In this document: in pieces, positions 60,534 through 64,000 of the stretch | How the letters are laid out: every line of letters begins with the position of its first letter | How positions within the stretch are numbered: position 1 is the first letter of the stretch | Assembly (NCBI GenBank): GCA_024743055.1 | Contig: JANSXH010000010.1 | Location: forward strand, 124,001 to 188,000 | Source of the DNA: Pseudomonadota bacterium | Lineage (GTDB): Bacteria; Pseudomonadota; Alphaproteobacteria; Sneathiellales; Sneathiellaceae | Direction of reading: 5' to 3' | Length of the DNA: 64,000 nt | Notes under the pieces: generated by a model | What the model saw: the letters and a program-made list of their open reading frames with translations, nothing else | What the model was told of the DNA's origin: nothing | Database searches by the model: none | Position numbers and translations under genes: made by a program

Positions 60534-61370
60534 TCAGCCATCGGTAAAGGCTTTACCCAGATTTTTGACACTTTCCTGATGAGCGGACCAATGGCGTCCT
60601 CCTATCATGCCGCCATCTACGAGAATATCCGCCGCATTGACAAAAGTTGAATCGTCAGAAGCCAGGAAAAGGGCGGCTTTGGCAATATCCTCAGGAAGGC
60701 CAGCACGGCGGATCGGCTGTGCTTGAGACAATACATTTCCGGCTATTTCAGCTGTATCTTCCGCGGCTTGCCCTTTAAGTCCCAGGGCTTTTCCGAATAT
60801 CCCTGTTGCTATTGCGCCGGGAGAAATCGAATTGACACGGACATTGCTTTCCCCAAGCTCCATCGCGGCACTACGCGTCAATTGCAGGACCGAAGCTTTG
60901 GCGGCACTATACACCATGGATGTTGAATATCCTGCTAAATGACCTGCTATACTGCCATTATTGATAATGCTGCCAAATCCTTGTTTTTGCATTATCGGAG
61001 CCGCCAGCTTGATCCCAAGAAGAACACCACCGAAGAGAAGTGTCATAGCTTCCATAGCTTTTGGATAGTCAACGGTAGCGATGCTGCCGACAGGAGCCGG
61101 ACCTCCTGCATTATTAAAAATACAATCCAGTTTGCCGAACTTTTCTGCGGTTCCATTGATCAAGGTCGCCATATCCTCCTCACTGGTCGCATCCGCTTTT
61201 ACAAAATGAACCGAGCCTCCCAGCCGATCAGAGATCTCTTGTCCTTCTTTTTCACGACGGCCAGAAAAGACTACTGTAGCTCCTTCTTCTGCAAATACTT
61301 CGACGGTCTTGAGACCAATCCCGCTTGTTCCGCCAGTGACAATGGCTACTTTGCTTTTCAATCTTCCCAT
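60534..61370 (-). CDS. SDR-family oxidoreductase
   Basis: From the ATG at 61370 the protein has 278 residues. The classical features are complete: VAIVTGGTSGIGLKTVEVF (dinucleotide binding), NNAGGPAP, a Ser in NNGSIAGHLAGYS and the catalytic YSAAK. It is a normal active dehydrogenase/reductase, in contrast to the Tyr-less member at 120-815. Substrate unknown. It converges on accA and is divergent from the EAL-domain gene. Confidence 0.92.
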   Translation of the reverse strand: MGRLKSKVAIVTGGTSGIGLKTVEVFAEEGATVVFSGRREKEGQEISDRLGGSVHFVKADATSEEDMATLINGTAEKFGKLDCIFNNAGGPAPVGSIATVDYPKAMEAMTLLFGGVLLGIKLAAPIMQKQGFGSIINNGSIAGHLAGYSTSMVYSAAKASVLQLTRSAAMELGESNVRVNSISPGAIATGIFGKALGLKGQAAEDTAEIAGNVLSQAQPIRRAGLPEDIAKAALFLASDDSTFVNAADILVDGGMIGGRHWSAHQESVKNLGKAFTDG

Positions 61371-61526
61371 TTTTCTTCTTCTTTCTGTATCCGTTATGTT
61401 TCTTGATACTATATCCAAAGAGGTATGGCAGAAAACAGTCCTAAAATGTTTCAGGCCGGATTAGCTTCCCTAATTCGAATTTTTGGCTAAACTGATAATA
61501 TACATGAGTTGGGGGACGTAGGTTTC

Positions 61527-62750
61527 GTGTTGTATCATTGCGTAATTATTGCAGCTTATGGCTTAACAGCAGCAGTGGTCGCTGTTCAAACACCTCAATA
61601 TTTACCGGGCACTGATCCTGTAATCGGATATTGGGCTGCTGGTATCTTTTTTCTTGTTTGCGCACTTCTTCATGACTTTATCATGCGCCATGTCGAGCGC
61701 TCGCGTTTTCAAAAAGACTTATTGAAAATGAGAAATGATCTTGCCGTTGCTGAATCCGGCCTGGACAGATTTGAAAATATCCTTGGGGATCTTGCTGGCA
61801 AAGACGGAAATATGGACAGTTTCGCAGCAGAAATGCAGATGATGCGTAAGCTTCTTAAACAGCTTGATGTGGAGCCTGTGCAAAGTGAGGCTGAGGAGGA
61901 GGAAGACGAAGTTATTCTGTCGGCTGAGTCTGAAATAATAGACGATGAAGAGGATGTAGCACCGGATCCCGTTGAGAAGGAACCTTCCTCGGATAGGTCG
62001 CCGACCGATGATGAAATTCTGGATATTGTCCGCTCGGGTCTTCAGGAAAACAAAGTGGACCTTTACCTGCAGCCTGTTGTTCGTTTGCCGCAGCGCAGGA
62101 CTCTCTTTTATGAGGCATTCTCTAGAATTCGCGGACCCCGGGGAGAAGTGATTACGCCAGGCCAATATCTGACTGTAGCAGAAGATGCCGGTCTGATCGG
62201 AACGATAGACAATCTTCTTCTAATCAGGTGCGTCCAGTTGATCCGCCGTGTGCGACAACGCAACAGTGAGGTCGGTTTCTTTGTGAACGTGTCAGCCAGA
62301 ACGCTGCGTGACACGGCCTTCTTTACCCAGTTCATTGAATTCCTTGATCAGAACACGGACCTTAAATCCAGCCTTATCCTTGAATTTGCTCAAGAGGATG
62401 TAGATAGCGCAACGGAAACTGTGGTCAAAGGACTGGAAACTCTAGCGGAGATGGGATTTGCCTTTTCTATGGACCGCGTACATCGGCTCGATATGGATTT
62501 TCAGGCACTGGGCAATAACAATTTCAGATACTTGAAGGTTGCTGCTGCAGATCTGCTTCCTGGTGGCCCGGGATTGCCTATAGATATCCACCCTGATGAT
62601 CTCCGGGAAGCCCTCGGACGGGCGAACATAGAATTGATCGCTAGCATGATTGAGGATGAGGATACAGTCATTGGCCTTCTTGATGTGGAGGTTGGATTTG
62701 GCCAGGGATATCTGTTTGGTGTCCCGCGTCCGCCTCAGGCTGTGCAATGA
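61527..62750 (+). CDS. TipF-like membrane protein with degenerate EAL domain
   Basis: From the GTG at 61527 (TAGG upstream) the protein has 407 residues. Two hydrophobic segments (about 4-22 and 35-50) are followed by a coiled coil (about 55-115), an acidic linker and an EAL-type domain (about 160-400). That domain keeps an E-A-F in place of E-A-L (196-198), the VNVSARTL Asn and the final GFGQGYLFGVPRP, but the DDFG metal motif is lost (MDRVHR). It is therefore probably a c-di-GMP binder rather than a phosphodiesterase, as in TipF of Caulobacter, which positions the flagellum. Flagellin genes elsewhere in the window fit this. Confidence 0.75.
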   Translation: MLYHCVIIAAYGLTAAVVAVQTPQYLPGTDPVIGYWAAGIFFLVCALLHDFIMRHVERSRFQKDLLKMRNDLAVAESGLDRFENILGDLAGKDGNMDSFAAEMQMMRKLLKQLDVEPVQSEAEEEEDEVILSAESEIIDDEEDVAPDPVEKEPSSDRSPTDDEILDIVRSGLQENKVDLYLQPVVRLPQRRTLFYEAFSRIRGPRGEVITPGQYLTVAEDAGLIGTIDNLLLIRCVQLIRRVRQRNSEVGFFVNVSARTLRDTAFFTQFIEFLDQNTDLKSSLILEFAQEDVDSATETVVKGLETLAEMGFAFSMDRVHRLDMDFQALGNNNFRYLKVAAADLLPGGPGLPIDIHPDDLREALGRANIELIASMIEDEDTVIGLLDVEVGFGQGYLFGVPRPPQAVQ

Positions 62751-62828
62751 TCAAATAATGAGGCCTTGGAAACTTAGCCGAACTCTTATACATACGGCTG
62801 AAACCTCTGTTCTCTATCCGGTAACAAT

Positions 62829-63704
62829 ATGTCCTTTGAAATACTTCCCGGCCTTGCCGGTATCGCTGACCGTTACGACGCTTTTATCCTGGATCTTTGG
62901 GGTGTTGTCCATAACGGCCATGCCCCGTATCCCGGGGCTTTAGAGTGCATGGAAAGGATGAGAGAGGGAGGACGAAAGGTTATCCTTTTATCCAACGCAC
63001 CTAGAACAAACGGCTATGTTGTAGAGTTCCTCAACACCATCGGGGTTCCAAGAGAGGCCTATGATTTGATCCTGACCTCAGGCGACATGACCCGCGAGAT
63101 CCTTGAGACGCGTGGCGAAACTTTTCTTAAGAATGGAGAGTCTCGCTTTTACCAAATTGGTGCGGCGCGTGATAAGGGCCTTGAAGACGGTTTAGACTTT
63201 AAGCGTATTTCCGATATGGAAGATGCCGAATTCATCATTTGTACAGGACTTGTTAATGACGAAGTTGAGACCCCGGAAAATTATCGTTCGCTTCTTGAAA
63301 AAGCGCTGGCTCATAACTTGACGATGATTTGTGCAAATCCAGATTTAACAGTTATGCGGGGAGAAAAATCAATTTACTGCGCTGGATCTATCGCCGCCCT
63401 TTACGAAGAAATGGGAGGGGACGTTATCCTTTATGGCAAGCCCTACCTAGAAACCTACAATCGGACTATTCAAAAGCTTGAACTTGACGGCCCAGATAGA
63501 GTTCTCGCAGTCGGGGACAGTATGAGGACAGATATAAAAGGGGCGCGGAGAGCTGGGATAGACAGTGTCTTGATTGGAGGAGGCATCCATGCGGAAGAGT
63601 GGGGGCTTGCTTCTGGACAGGCACCATCACCTGGACAAATAGAAGCGGTTTCCGAGTTGCACGGATTTTCACCGACATTCGTAACGGCTCATATGGTTTG
63701 GTAA
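62829..63704 (+). CDS. HAD-superfamily hydrolase, class IIA (TIGR01459-like)
   Basis: A 291-residue HAD phosphatase-like protein. The catalytic loop is FILDLWGVVHNGHAPYPG, with a Trp typical of this subgroup. The cap contains LLSNAPRTNG, and the C-terminal part has VILYGKPYLETY and the metal-binding VLAVGDSMRTDIKGARRAGI. Related enzymes dephosphorylate sugar phosphates or nucleotides, but the substrate is unknown. It follows the EAL gene by 78 bases and may share its transcript. A hairpin overlaps its 3' flank. Confidence 0.9.
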   Translation: MSFEILPGLAGIADRYDAFILDLWGVVHNGHAPYPGALECMERMREGGRKVILLSNAPRTNGYVVEFLNTIGVPREAYDLILTSGDMTREILETRGETFLKNGESRFYQIGAARDKGLEDGLDFKRISDMEDAEFIICTGLVNDEVETPENYRSLLEKALAHNLTMICANPDLTVMRGEKSIYCAGSIAALYEEMGGDVILYGKPYLETYNRTIQKLELDGPDRVLAVGDSMRTDIKGARRAGIDSVLIGGGIHAEEWGLASGQAPSPGQIEAVSELHGFSPTFVTAHMVW

Positions 63705-63712
63705 GGAGAACG

Positions 63713-63739
63713 TAGACGCCTAGTCAAATAAGGCGTCTA
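63713..63739. terminator. Hairpin between convergent genes
   Basis: Perfect nine-base arms TAGACGCCT (63713-63721) and AGGCGTCTA (63731-63739) with a nine-base loop lie between the HAD gene and the convergent partial gene, overlapping the end of the latter. There is no long T-run, so terminator activity is uncertain. Confidence 0.45.
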
Positions 63740-64000
63740 TTTCATCTTGGGCAGACTGTTCAGGCTTGCCTTTTGGCGCAGCGGGTTTTCCGTCTTTTGA
63801 TGGAGATGTGTCGTCCGCACCATTAGCTGCAGCAGGAGCTTCATCGAACATCCCATCGATGTAGTCCTGATCAACACCTTCACCATCAAGGGCTGGTCCG
63901 TCCAGAAGATGAGCTTCATCATCGGGATCAACAGGAGCGGTTTCTTCCGCCGCATCCTTGTCGCCTTCATGCCCCCAGGCTGTTGTGAGTCTGGTCAGAT
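63720..64000 (-). CDS. Partial CDS, C-terminal tail possibly CheZ-like
   Basis: Only the last 93 residues are present; the 5' end is beyond the window. The visible part is an acidic linker with two similar short motifs, EGVDQDYIDGMFDE and the terminal QSAQDEIDALFD. Tails of the form GPxxx(E)GVxQxxIDxLF and SQDEIDALF occur in alphaproteobacterial CheZ-type phosphatases and in FliM N-termini, where they bind CheY. The preceding LLDGPALDGEG fits the CheZ pattern. Identity is therefore proposed, not established, because the catalytic part is missing. Confidence 0.4.
   Translation of the reverse strand, partial: LTRLTTAWGHEGDKDAAEETAPVDPDDEAHLLDGPALDGEGVDQDYIDGMFDEAPAAANGADDTSPSKDGKPAAPKGKPEQSAQDEIDALFD

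Noticed and set aside
1-64000. tRNA, rRNA, CRISPR arrays, insertion sequences and prophage
   Set aside because: No cloverleaf-type TTCGA arm, rRNA sequence, regularly spaced direct repeat array, transposase or phage structural gene was found on reading both strands; a tRNA scan would be decisive.

Overview
The window is chromosomal DNA of moderate G+C from a motile, aerobic alphaproteobacterium. That assignment rests on gene content: FlaF and FlbT beside two short flagellins and a DUF1217 protein, the cobS-cobT-J-domain-bolA group, aroK-aroB next to a CBS-domain transporter, KorAB, an Nfu-type Fe-S scaffold, a MeaB GTPase and a malyl-CoA-lyase-like protein. The genus cannot be fixed from sequence alone; Rhodospirillales/Sneathiella-like bacteria would fit. 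I saw no rRNA, tRNA, CRISPR array, insertion sequence or prophage.

Layout. 1-5.2 kb: a partial minus-strand gene and an SDR that lacks the catalytic Tyr, a tiny lipoprotein, an uncharacterised three-gene membrane operon, a DUF1737 protein, a LysE exporter and a LysR regulator. 5.3-9.6 kb: a glutathione transferase, two tandem class III cyclases (one fused to DUF427) and a PEBP-family protein preceded by three evenly spaced copies of a 10-bp palindrome. 9.6-13.8 kb: an acyl-CoA carboxyltransferase, a TetR regulator and a metallo-beta-lactamase-fold lipoprotein resembling alkylsulfatases. 13.8-17.8 kb: a flagellin locus (flbT, two flagellins, DUF1217, flaF). 18-23.4 kb: a small membrane protein, a DksA/TraR zinc-finger protein, korAB, TetR and an AsmA-like membrane protein. 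23.5-32 kb: a catabolic locus with TAXI-TRAP uptake, IclR, acyl-CoA dehydrogenase, class II aldolase, MFS transporter and cyclase-family hydrolase.

32-46 kb: an Nfu protein with tandem NifU domains, a CDP-alcohol phosphatidyltransferase, a Suv3-like helicase with an S4 RNA-binding protein, methylmalonyl-CoA mutase, L,D-transpeptidase, histone-deacetylase-like hydrolase, queF, cytidine deaminase, trans-3-hydroxyproline dehydratase, the MeaB GTPase and rpmB. 46-55 kb: dienelactone hydrolase, cobT, cobS, J-domain protein, bolA, a ribbon-helix-helix protein with an unusual leader, an AEC transporter, a CBS-domain transporter, aroB and aroK. 55-64 kb: a 46-residue membrane protein, a 601-residue secreted protein, xerD, malyl-CoA lyase, accA, an SDR, a TipF-like degenerate EAL protein, a HAD hydrolase and the 3' end of a gene whose acidic tail resembles a CheY-binding tail.

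How the genes fit together. Carboxyltransferase, methylmalonyl-CoA mutase, MeaB, the malyl-CoA lyase and aerobic cobaltochelatase point to B12-dependent propionyl-/methylmalonyl-CoA metabolism, although these genes are scattered. KorAB and the catabolic locus suggest growth on organic acids. The flagellins, flbT/flaF, TipF-like protein and possible CheZ-like tail form a motility theme. A recurrent structural trait is convergent gene pairs whose stop codons overlap in exactly four bases (six cases). I found no unmistakable new multi-gene system. The best candidates for undescribed biology are the membrane operon at 1.2-3.5 kb, the DUF427-cyclase tandem, the 16-bp-periodic palindromes upstream of the PEBP gene and the folded leader of the ribbon-helix-helix gene.
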